26,768 bases of DNA from Granulicella sp. (GTDB taxonomy: Bacteria; Acidobacteriota; Terriglobia; Terriglobales; Acidobacteriaceae). The notes beneath the pieces were generated by a model, which saw nothing but the letters and a program-made list of their open reading frames with translations, did no database searches and was not told where the DNA came from. Positions 7,088 through 13,968 of this stretch are shown here, piece by piece. How positions within the stretch are numbered: the stretch's first letter is position 1; every line of letters begins with the position of its first letter. The DNA is taken from assembly GCA_003133205.1 (NCBI GenBank), contig PKWK01000008.1:1-26768 (forward strand), in the 5' to 3' direction. The position numbers and the translations under genes were made by a program.

Positions 7088-7304
7088 CCGCAGTTGGTTG
7101 GAAATGGGCCGACCGAGCCTCCAATCGAAGGAAAACGCCGGCCCACCACCGTTTTTCCCGCAGTTGGTTGGAAGAATTCGCCTCGACGAACCCGCAGTTG
7201 GTTGGAAGAGTCCCCCCGCAGTTAGTTGGAAATTATCCCCCTAAATCAACCATATTCAATGGCTTACGCACATGCCGGAGATGTTCGCTTCCAGCCGACT
7301 GCGG
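7088..7304. repeat. Iteron cluster II
   Basis: Forward iterons at 7088-7103, 7158-7173, 7192-7207 (all perfect CCGCAGTTGGTTGGAA) and 7216-7231 (one change), and a reverse copy TTCCAGCCGACTGCGG at 7289-7304. Spacing is irregular (70, 34, 24 bases). Apparent open frames across this region are translations of the repeats. Confidence 0.85.
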
Positions 7305-7548
7305 CAGCGCTACAAGTCTCGATTCTTATCTAGTCTCTTTGAGCGCCGCGGCCGTATCCAGTGGGCCCGATCACTCAGAATGCGCGAAATTGAGGGCGCA
7401 GCTCGATCCAGGATGAACAGACTTCAAGATGAGCGATAGCAAATCCCGTCGGTTCGGAATTTGAGGGCCGGATCGGAGCCCACCTCGACCGATCCGCCAA
7501 CCAAATTCTCAGAAACCAGACTCAGGAGCCGCCGCACCCTCGAAAACT

Positions 7549-7752
7549 CCGCAGTTGGCTGGAAGAAACAGGCCAATCGACGATCTTGAAATGTATTCCA
7601 TTGTCCGCAGTAGGCTGGTAATTTTCCCGCAGCGGCTTGGAAGGATGCCCGCAGTACACTGGAAACGACTCCGCACTCGGCTGGAACCATCTCCGTAGTC
7701 GGCTGGCAGTACCTCCGCAGTTGGTTGGAAAAAAGCCCGCAGTTGGTTGGAA
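7549..7752 (+). repeat. Iteron cluster III: seven units at exact 22-bp period
   Basis: One copy at 7549-7564 is followed by seven units starting at 7605, 7627, 7649, 7671, 7693, 7715 and 7737, each exactly 22 bases apart (two helical turns). The two units nearest the initiator gene match the consensus perfectly and the farther ones are increasingly degenerate. This is the best candidate for the functional origin core, by analogy with iteron plasmids such as RK2, P1 and F. Confidence 0.9.
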
Positions 7753-7885
7753 ATTATTTTGCACTATTCTCTGTGCAATCTACAGCTTATCAATCTCTAT
7801 AGTTCTTAGGCTGTTTTACAGTTTCTGTTTCTTAGTAAAGACTACAGGCATCATCATCCATTCGCCTCGGGAGGATCGAAGCTAA
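7753..7885 (+). promoter_or_regulatory. AT-rich segment between iterons and repA: unwinding region and leader
   Basis: This AT-rich stretch follows the last iteron, the usual place of the DNA unwinding element and the initiator promoter. It contains an inverted repeat TTGCAC (7759-7764) / GTGCAA (7773-7778). No clear DnaA box is seen. GGGAGGA at 7869-7875 is the ribosome-binding site of the initiator gene. Confidence 0.55.
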
Positions 7886-9439
7886 GTGCGAAAAAGAACT
7901 GCTCCAGTGCAGACCGTCCTTTTGAAAACGCCTGATGCTGTCGAATTAATTCGATTTGAGAAGAATCTTCTTCAAATCGGTTTTTTTGGTTCTCACGAAA
8001 ATCGCGACAAAAACGCGCCGCTTAGCCGCCGCTTTGAGCAATGGGTGAATCGTGACGGTAAGAAAGTCAAAGTCAGCGCAGAATTCCGATCTAACGAACT
8101 GGGCCTCCCTTCCAGCGCCGATCGTGACAAGTTTATGGCTTTCTCAAAGCTGGCGATGGAGCAAAAGATTCGCAACGGGGTCATCACGAACCCGATCAGA
8201 TTCTCTGGATACAGCCTACTGAGCGCTATGGAACTCTGCGATTCGGGTGAAAACTATGAGGCTCTGAACACCTGGGGCATGAGGATGGCCGGCACTACGA
8301 TCACCTCAGAGGAGATCATGTACTCTGCCGCGCGCAAGAAGTACATGAACAAAACGGTCAACGTGTTCCGAAGCTTTACCCGTTTAGGCAGCAGCGATCA
8401 CGACGGATCCAAGCGGACGGATCAATTTGAGATCGTGCTCGAAGACTGGCTTCTTGAGAATCTCAACGATTCATTTGTGATCCCAGAAGACTTCAATATG
8501 TATCGCAAGCTCAAGCGGCCCACCGCGAAGGGCATCTTCGTTTATCTCTACCTTTGGTTCTACGCGTCGAAGGGCAAACCGGTCGAGAAAGATTACATTG
8601 AGCTTTGCTCGCTGTTGAACATTCGCAGCTACGAGTATGTCTCCAAAATCAAGGAGACGATCGGTGTAGCTCTCTCCGATCTCGTCGACATTGGTTATTT
8701 GAAGTCTTGGGATGTGAAGCCGATGACCTCAATGGACCGGTACAAGCTTATTCTTGTCCCTGGCCGTGCTATCAAAGAGATTCTTGAGCTGACTCAGCGC
8801 AAGCAGTTAGCTTTTGCTGCAGAGCAGATAGGGGAGACGCTCACTTTGGACCAACAGGAGGCCAAGGAGGCCATGATCGCACTGGGCCTAAGCGAACCAA
8901 AAGCCGCCGAATTGGCGCGCAAACATGATGCCACGTTCCTGGTTGATCGTATTGATTACGTGTCTCATCAAATTGAATCGAGCCGTAAAGGTAGTTTCAA
9001 GAATCCCCCCGGTTACTTCATCAGCTTCGTTGAGGGCCAACAGAAGATTCCGGACAGCTTTCAGACAAGTCGCCGGCGCCAGGCCTTAGAGAAAAAGCGG
9101 CGTGAAGAGGAAGCCGCGCGGCGAGATGAGAGCGTTCGATCTCTCCAAGAGATGGAAGCGAAGGAAGACTATGACGTATGGCGCCATTCGCAAGCGGAAG
9201 ACTTTATCTCACGCAACCTGAGTGAAGAAAAATTAGAAAAAAAACTCATGGCAATTTCCAACCAACTGCGGAAGGATCCGACCACCGCGAAGACTTTGAA
9301 TTTTATGAAGCCCGAAGCTCGTCGCTCCGAGTTGATGAAATATCTTCGCCGCGAACTCATGGGTGAGCTCGATCTTCCATCGTTCGAGGAGTGGAAGAAA
9401 GCTAATATCCAGCCCGGGCTATTCACAAACAGGCTGTAG
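7886..9439 (+). CDS. repA: Plasmid replication initiator, RepA-like
   Basis: A 517-residue initiator related to the replication initiator protein A group. The diagnostic part is at about residues 180-275: FEIVLEDWLLENL, then YRKLKRPTAKGIFVYLYLWFYASKG, DYIELCSLLNIRSYEYVSKIKETIGVALSDLVDIGYLKSW, which has the winged-helix pattern of such initiators. Residues 60-170 probably hold the first DNA-binding part. The C-terminal third is charged and helical (about 395-430 is Arg/Glu rich, coiled-coil-like), and longer than in many relatives. It starts at a GTG at 7886 with GGGAGGA ten bases upstream. The iterons in front of it are the expected binding sites, and autorepression by binding them is likely. 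A perfect iteron in reverse orientation lies in the coding sequence around residues 457-462. Two 9-base GGCTGTAGC copies overlap the stop codon. Initiator assignment is strong from context; the exact family is less sure. Confidence 0.88.
   Translation: MRKRTAPVQTVLLKTPDAVELIRFEKNLLQIGFFGSHENRDKNAPLSRRFEQWVNRDGKKVKVSAEFRSNELGLPSSADRDKFMAFSKLAMEQKIRNGVITNPIRFSGYSLLSAMELCDSGENYEALNTWGMRMAGTTITSEEIMYSAARKKYMNKTVNVFRSFTRLGSSDHDGSKRTDQFEIVLEDWLLENLNDSFVIPEDFNMYRKLKRPTAKGIFVYLYLWFYASKGKPVEKDYIELCSLLNIRSYEYVSKIKETIGVALSDLVDIGYLKSWDVKPMTSMDRYKLILVPGRAIKEILELTQRKQLAFAAEQIGETLTLDQQEAKEAMIALGLSEPKAAELARKHDATFLVDRIDYVSHQIESSRKGSFKNPPGYFISFVEGQQKIPDSFQTSRRRQALEKKRREEEAARRDESVRSLQEMEAKEDYDVWRHSQAEDFISRNLSEEKLEKKLMAISNQLRKDPTTAKTLNFMKPEARRSELMKYLRRELMGELDLPSFEEWKKANIQPGLFTNRL
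9256..9271 (-). repeat. Perfect iteron inside repA
   Basis: TTCCAACCAACTGCGG is the exact reverse complement of the origin iteron CCGCAGTTGGTTGGAA. It is read in frame as part of the RepA C-terminal region. A 16-of-16 match by chance in one gene is very unlikely. Confidence 0.9.
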
Positions 9440-9569
9440 CGGCTGTAGCGTCGCCAAGGCCCGTGTTCGGCCGTCGCCGCGGGGTCATCGGATACCGAGT
9501 AACCCAAGGAAAGCCTACGGGGAGCCCTGGGGCTTGCTGTGCCCCTTCCCTCCCCCGCAGCGCGTCGCT

Positions 9570-9947
9570 CTAGATGCCGGACTTGTTGAGGATGTGTGAG
9601 AACCCGTCCGCTACCGTAAGGCCCTGGTTCTCGCAAAAAGTGGAGAATCTGTTCCAGTCGGCGATACGCAGCCGAAGGGTCATAGCCTCGGTCTTATCCT
9701 TAGAAGCCACGCGGCCGGTCCTCAGCGTCTTTCTCTTCGGTGGTGGAAAGTTATTGAGCGTGAATCCATGAGCCTCAGCCGCACGCTCGACGAGGATCGG
9801 CGGCGGCGCGGCGGAATGGGGTTCGGATAGCGGCCTTGGTTTGAAGTCCGCCAAGTCGTCGGCCGGCTTTTTTGGCTGAAAGTCCGCCAGGTCATCTGCT
9901 GCCAACGGTTCTGGGGTCAGGTTAGCAAAGATATTAGTCGAGCTCAT
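9570..9947 (-). CDS. Putative ParA partner, ribbon-helix-helix type
   Basis: A 125-residue protein in the position of the centromere-binding partner of ParA. The C-terminal part (about residues 86-122, [32 protein letters not shown]) fits a ribbon-helix-helix fold: one strand then two helices, as in ParG and Omega. The N-terminal half is flexible and Pro-rich, with the near-repeat [12 protein letters not shown] / [12 protein letters not shown] at about 17-40; flexible basic tails of partners such as ParG stimulate ParA ATPase. Translation starts at 9947, overlapping the parA stop by four bases (ATGA), with GGGAGG seven bases upstream. The gene converges on repA. Family assignment is by pattern and context only, and I cannot name a close relative. 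Confidence 0.72.
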   Translation of the reverse strand: MSSTNIFANLTPEPLAADDLADFQPKKPADDLADFKPRPLSEPHSAAPPPILVERAAEAHGFTLNNFPPPKRKTLRTGRVASKDKTEAMTLRLRIADWNRFSTFCENQGLTVADGFSHILNKSGI

Positions 9948-10621
9948 GCAGCCACCTCCCTGTTTTTGCGGAGGAGCGCAATCACCTCCGCTGTCAATTC
10001 TTTAGCGTTCTCTTGTGCTGAATCCAAACCGTTAGTCTTAGATTCATTGAGTTCGCCAAGCGACAACTTATACTTAATCATGTGGGAAAACGCAGTACGT
10101 TCGTTCATGCTGCGGGTAAGGTGTGGCATCCCGGCATCTGCGATATCCTTGCGGATGTCCTTTTCTTCAAGCTTCACAATGAGCGGGCTTGTGCGAATTA
10201 GCACGATCGCATGCGCAATAGACCGCTTGAAAAGGCTCTCCTGCGTCTTGATAAGACGGATTGCACGGATGGCTACCTGCACATCTGCAGTCAGAGGTTG
10301 CATTGGGAGAAGAACAAGATCGGCGCGAGACATGGCCGAAAACATCTCCTGATTTGCTGACCCCTGTACGTCAATGATTACAAACTGGAATTGAGATTGG
10401 AGCCTGTCGATTAGGACGGTCAGGTCCTCGTTTGCAGTGGGCTTGACCACGAGATCGCGGTACTTGCTACTCCCTTCGCTCCACATAGTGAGTGTTCCCT
10501 GCGGGTCAGCATCGATAATGCGCACCGAGGCGCCCTGGCTGGCCAGGGTAGTTCCGATGACGAGGCAGGTAGTCGATTTACCGCTGCCTCCTTTAGGGTT
10601 TGCTGCGACGATTACCGGCAT
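9944..10621 (-). CDS. parA: ParA-type partition ATPase
   Basis: A 225-residue ParA/MinD-superfamily ATPase that drives plasmid segregation on the nucleoid. The deviant Walker A motif is KGGSGKST at residues 10-17, with the signature lysine at 10; DADPQG follows at 37-42 (Walker A'), and Walker B is FVIIDVQGS at 80-88. It is short and lacks an N-terminal helix-turn-helix domain, as in type Ib ParA proteins, which pair with small ribbon-helix-helix partners; this supports the call for the next gene. The ATG at 10621 has AAGGGA about 8 bases upstream. The 390-bp upstream region is rich in GTAAT repeats and may hold both the promoter and the centromere. The order parA then partner, with a four-base overlap, is typical of a par operon. 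Confidence 0.93.
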   Translation of the reverse strand: MPVIVAANPKGGSGKSTTCLVIGTTLASQGASVRIIDADPQGTLTMWSEGSSKYRDLVVKPTANEDLTVLIDRLQSQFQFVIIDVQGSANQEMFSAMSRADLVLLPMQPLTADVQVAIRAIRLIKTQESLFKRSIAHAIVLIRTSPLIVKLEEKDIRKDIADAGMPHLTRSMNERTAFSHMIKYKLSLGELNESKTNGLDSAQENAKELTAEVIALLRKNREVAA

Positions 10622-11012
10622 ATTTGAGATCCCTTCACTGCTTCCCTTTCAACGCTTGTAATGCATTTCGTAATACGTTGCAAATTGCCCTGCAATACAA
10701 AACAGCTTGCAACCTACATTACGTCCTCTATTTCAGTAATTCAATACTGAAAGGTATTGCTGTCTTAGGTTACCGCAATATACTTCGTAAGCGCCATATA
10801 TTTCAGTACTGCACCAGAGAAGACATTACCGTCGTGCAGTGTAGTACAGTAATGTATGACAGTAATACACACAATGCGAAACAAACGCGTTAGCAACAAT
10901 CTGCGGGCTAAACTGCTCTATCCAGCGAGAGCGCCCGCGCCGCATGACGGCCAAAGAGCCAAAAAACGAGAAATTAGCAGGAATCGACCAATCCGGAAGC
11001 TATATTGCGCGA
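10622..11012. promoter_or_regulatory. Repeat-rich region upstream of parA: candidate centromere and promoter
   Basis: No gene is supported here. Between 10658 and 10868 there are many short related words in both orientations: GTAATGC (10658), CGTAATACG (10669-10677), GCAATAC (10692), CATTAC (10717 and 10824), CAGTAAT (10734), GGTATTGC (10753), CAGTAATG (10847) and CAGTAATAC (10860). A perfect dyad TTTCAGTA (10731-10738) / TACTGAAA (10745-10752) lies in the middle, and TTTCAGTACTG recurs at 10801. Multiple short repeats upstream of a type Ib parA are expected of a parS/parC site and operator. Confidence 0.55.
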
Positions 11013-13145
11013 CTACGCAATCACGCCAACCAGTGGAGCAGCGTCTAAAAGGTCCTCGCGAACCATCTTATAAGCGGAACTTCCGCCATTCTCGACGGCC
11101 CTCGAAACGGCCTGCCGCTGGGCCAGTGCCAGCCAATTGCTAATATCGCGGAGCGACATTCCCGAGGACAATTCGCCGAGCAACGGATAGTCACCGGAGA
11201 ACAGGGAATCGATCTTCGCTTGGATAAACAGAATCTTGAGCATCCGCACCCGAGATTCCAGATCAGGGAGGGGAACTGTCAGTCGCTCCGTAAAGCGGCT
11301 CAGAATAGATGGGTCAATGTTTTCCGGCCAGTTGGTTGCTGCGAGAACAAACACCTGCCGGTGCTGATCGACGATCCCATCCATCTCCTGAAGCATTTGG
11401 CTAATAATCTCCTGAACCAGGACGTCATTACCGCCGCCCTTTCGTGCAGGCGCCACAAGGTCCAATTCGTCGATAAAGAGGATGGCCGGAGAGACGGCCC
11501 TCGCCTTTGCAAAGAGGTCGCGCACGTTGCCGGCTGCGTGGCCCACGTACAATCCTTTGAGGTCGGCAACGGTTGCCTTGACGAAACCCAAAGACCCTTC
11601 GTTTGCCATGGTTCGTGCGATTTGGGTCTTACCTGAACCAGCCGGGCCCTCAAGAAGAATTCCTGTCGGGATGGACACGCCCCGGGCGCCCCATCCTTCT
11701 GCGTCTTTCAATATGGCGCAGGTGGTCTCAAGTCGCGATCGCGTGTCGGCGCTCACGATGAGACTGGCCCACGTAGCGCGTACATCAACGGTTGGGTTGG
11801 CCGCGCCCCTGATCTGCCGAACAACAGATGCAAAATCTCCGGATCCGCCTTCTTTGCCTGCCAACCGTTGTGCCAACATCGAAATATCACGGCCAGACAT
11901 GCCCTGCATCAAGTTCGAAGCATTGGCCGGGATTGTGCCCTTATATCCAGCCTCCGCCAGTTCCTGGTTGAGGATAGCGAGTCTGTTTTTCTCGTCGGGC
12001 GGGGTCAGTTCGAGTTCTATGCCGAAGCGGGAGAGGATTGCGTCGTCAACGATGTCGCGGCGGTTTGTAGCACCGATCACCCAGATGCCCTCCTCTTTGC
12101 CCGAGAACTCGGCAAGGAACGCATTCGTCACTTCTTGAGAGATAGTGTCGGTATTCCCAGATCCCCTCTGGCCGAAGATAGCGTCAAGCTCGTCGATGAA
12201 GAGAACGCACGGCTTATTCCGTCTGGTAGTCTCCCAAAGCTCGCGAACCGCAGCTGCGCTTTCGCCGAGATTTGCCTTCTTTAGCGTATTCACGCCAGCC
12301 TTGATGAAGGAAATGCCCGCGGCGACAGACACTTTATGAGCCAGTAAAGTCTTCCCAGTACCTGAAAATCCCTTGAGTAGAAGTGCTGATGCCATCTGTG
12401 TTGGACCCAATAACCGTTCGAGTTGCTCGACAACTTCGACCAGTTGTTCGGGCGGGAGATGAACGGTTTGGAAGGCAGTTTTCATTCTGGTGAGGCTTTG
12501 GAGCTTAGCCTTCAATGACTGCCGCACGTGAATAAGGCGATCGCGTCGTGCCTGTGCATTTGCCATATGCTCGAACTCGGCCAGGAGCAGTTTAAGACTC
12601 CGTTCCTGCGCCAGCAGGGAGCGGTCAACCATTGGGGCGATGACAACTTGCCGATTCGTTTTAGGCTTGAGGGCCTGCAACTTGCGGGGCGATGCAACCC
12701 GCGTTCCGTAACAGATGGATGCGGCCGAAACACCATCAATATCGAACGAAAGATAAGCCTGTACTTTTCGGTCGCGGTCATGTGCAAGTGCAATGTTTGT
12801 GTAGTTATACAGGCCGTCCGGCGACGGCCGCATCCGCAATAAGTTGGGAAGTTCCGTGTCGCCTGGGACAACAGCCAGCAGGCTGAAGTTGCCGTGGAGT
12901 TTGAAATGGCTTTCCGAGGTAGATGCCATCCCAAATGAGCGCAGGCCGCCGCAGGCGCCCCCAACGATTCCCCAGTAGATCGACGAGCAGAAGGACGCAT
13001 ACGCTTTGTCCATTTTCTTGCTCGCGCGTGCGGAGAACTCTGTCCAGTCTGCCGGCTGAATACATCCAGCGAGATCGCGCTCAACGTCTGCCAGTTCGCT
13101 GCCGACCTTTGCCATCCTGCCATCGAGATAAGTTTGAATTGTCAT
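11013..13145 (-). CDS. Tandem-AAA ATPase, Cdc48/p97-like
   Basis: A 710-residue protein with two complete AAA modules after an unrecognised N-terminal domain (about 1-235). Module 1: Walker A GFSGTGKT at 259-266, Walker B CVLFIDELDAIFG at 313-325, sensor 1 GATNRRD around 358-364, arginine in LSRF at 373. Module 2: Walker A GPAGSGKT at 500-507, Walker B AILFIDELD at 554-562, sensor 1 AATNWPENID around 602-611, LSRF around 615-618. All catalytic positions are present, so both rings should hydrolyse ATP. The layout is that of Cdc48/VAT unfoldases that thread proteins through a double hexamer, but the N-terminal domain is not the usual double-psi barrel as far as I can see. The ATG at 13145 has GAGG about 9 bases upstream. 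It diverges from the transfer operon, whose second gene encodes another AAA protein. A role in remodelling transfer or replication complexes is a guess. Confidence 0.88.
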   Translation of the reverse strand: MTIQTYLDGRMAKVGSELADVERDLAGCIQPADWTEFSARASKKMDKAYASFCSSIYWGIVGGACGGLRSFGMASTSESHFKLHGNFSLLAVVPGDTELPNLLRMRPSPDGLYNYTNIALAHDRDRKVQAYLSFDIDGVSAASICYGTRVASPRKLQALKPKTNRQVVIAPMVDRSLLAQERSLKLLLAEFEHMANAQARRDRLIHVRQSLKAKLQSLTRMKTAFQTVHLPPEQLVEVVEQLERLLGPTQMASALLLKGFSGTGKTLLAHKVSVAAGISFIKAGVNTLKKANLGESAAAVRELWETTRRNKPCVLFIDELDAIFGQRGSGNTDTISQEVTNAFLAEFSGKEEGIWVIGATNRRDIVDDAILSRFGIELELTPPDEKNRLAILNQELAEAGYKGTIPANASNLMQGMSGRDISMLAQRLAGKEGGSGDFASVVRQIRGAANPTVDVRATWASLIVSADTRSRLETTCAILKDAEGWGARGVSIPTGILLEGPAGSGKTQIARTMANEGSLGFVKATVADLKGLYVGHAAGNVRDLFAKARAVSPAILFIDELDLVAPARKGGGNDVLVQEIISQMLQEMDGIVDQHRQVFVLAATNWPENIDPSILSRFTERLTVPLPDLESRVRMLKILFIQAKIDSLFSGDYPLLGELSSGMSLRDISNWLALAQRQAVSRAVENGGSSAYKMVREDLLDAAPLVGVIA

Positions 13146-13262
13146 TGTCTCTGCCTCAGTTCCATCACAACCATAGCGCGATATCCTCCGCTAAGCTAAA
13201 AAGTCAGGAACCGTCCAAATCCAGGTAAAAGCAATTTGATTACAGATCCCACGAAGAAACCC

Positions 13263-13291
13263 TTAATTGCTGAAAGTGGCAGTGGTATAGT
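13263..13291 (+). promoter_or_regulatory. Candidate promoter of the transfer operon
   Basis: A TTAATT (13263-13268) is followed after 17 bases by TATAGT (13286-13291), which is preceded by TGG to make an extended -10. The same ten bases TGGTATAGTG occur before the scpA operon. It is 45 bases upstream of the first gene. Confidence 0.4.
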
Positions 13292-13335
13292 GGGAGGTAT
13301 CAATTGACGGCCAGTTGCGCCCGGAGGAATCATCT

Positions 13336-13929
13336 GTGTATTTCAAGACAATCATCACCGCACTAGCGCTTGGCGCATTTCCATCGCTCCTCATGTCACA
13401 AGCGACGCCCACAGCATCTCGGCGGCTCGACATGCAGGTAGGCGGCATATTTTCTCTCGCCAATCCAGGAATCGCCAGCAACGCAACTATTGTGTATGGC
13501 CAAATGAACTTCAAGGGCGGTGGCGTCTATGCGACCTTTGACCCGACTAATCATTTCGGGCTGGAGATCAGCGCGCGTGAAGTGTTCGGAGTAGAAAGTG
13601 TTCACGAGGCCACATACGAGATCGGACCACGGGTCTACGGTATCTATGGGCGCTTCATGCCATACGGCAAGGTCCTCGTCGGCCGCGGCGTATTCACCTA
13701 TCCAAACAGTATTGGGAGCCAGGCGTTCACTGTCGGGGCGCTCGGAGGAGGTATTGACTACCGCCTTAGCTCGAAACTCTACGTTCGCGCAGATTACGAG
13801 TATCAGAGCTGGTTTGGATTCGCTGCCCAGGTTAGCGCCTTTCCGGGATCATTGAGCCCAACAGCAGCGTCGCTTGGCGTCGCCTACCACTTCGGCGGAA
13901 ATTCTGACTGCGAATGTGGACGGTACTAG
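13336..13929 (+). CDS. Outer-membrane beta-barrel protein (OmpA/OmpX-like porin fold)
   Basis: A 197-residue exported protein. Residues 1-25 form a signal peptide with the hydrophobic core TIITALALGAFPSLLM. The mature part has alternating strands with aromatic girdle residues (MQVGGIFSLA, FKGGGVYATFD, HFGLEISARE, YGIYGRFMPYGKVLVGRG, YRLSSKLYVRADYEYQSWF) and a terminal strand SLGVAYHF, as in small outer-membrane beta barrels of the OMP_b-brl type. A Cys-rich tail (CECGRY) is unusual for a barrel C-terminus. The open frame extends to 13315, but the GTG at 13336 is chosen because GGAGGA lies seven bases upstream and the signal peptide begins there. It lies 39 bp before the MoxR-transglycosylase gene, so it is probably the first gene of the transfer operon and may be a mating-pair or surface factor (inference). 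Confidence 0.83.
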   Translation: MYFKTIITALALGAFPSLLMSQATPTASRRLDMQVGGIFSLANPGIASNATIVYGQMNFKGGGVYATFDPTNHFGLEISAREVFGVESVHEATYEIGPRVYGIYGRFMPYGKVLVGRGVFTYPNSIGSQAFTVGALGGGIDYRLSSKLYVRADYEYQSWFGFAAQVSAFPGSLSPTAASLGVAYHFGGNSDCECGRY

Positions 13930-13968
13930 CAAGCACGGACGCTAGCAGAAGAGGAGTGTTGAATACAC

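Noticed and set aside
6673..7752. Possible CRISPR array
   Set aside because: Repeats are 16 bases, degenerate, in both orientations, with 6-70 base gaps and no cas genes; the pattern fits iterons before a replication gene.
6623..7764. Several open frames (6623-6949 minus, 7030-7416 plus, 7424-7690 minus, 7522-7764 minus)
   Set aside because: Their translations are just the iterons read in frame (repeated QPTAE, QLVG or SWLE words); no ribosome-binding sites or protein features.
9529..9545. Possible terminator between convergent repA and partner gene (GGGGC/GCCCC)
   Set aside because: Stem of only five base pairs and no T-run on either side; too weak to call.
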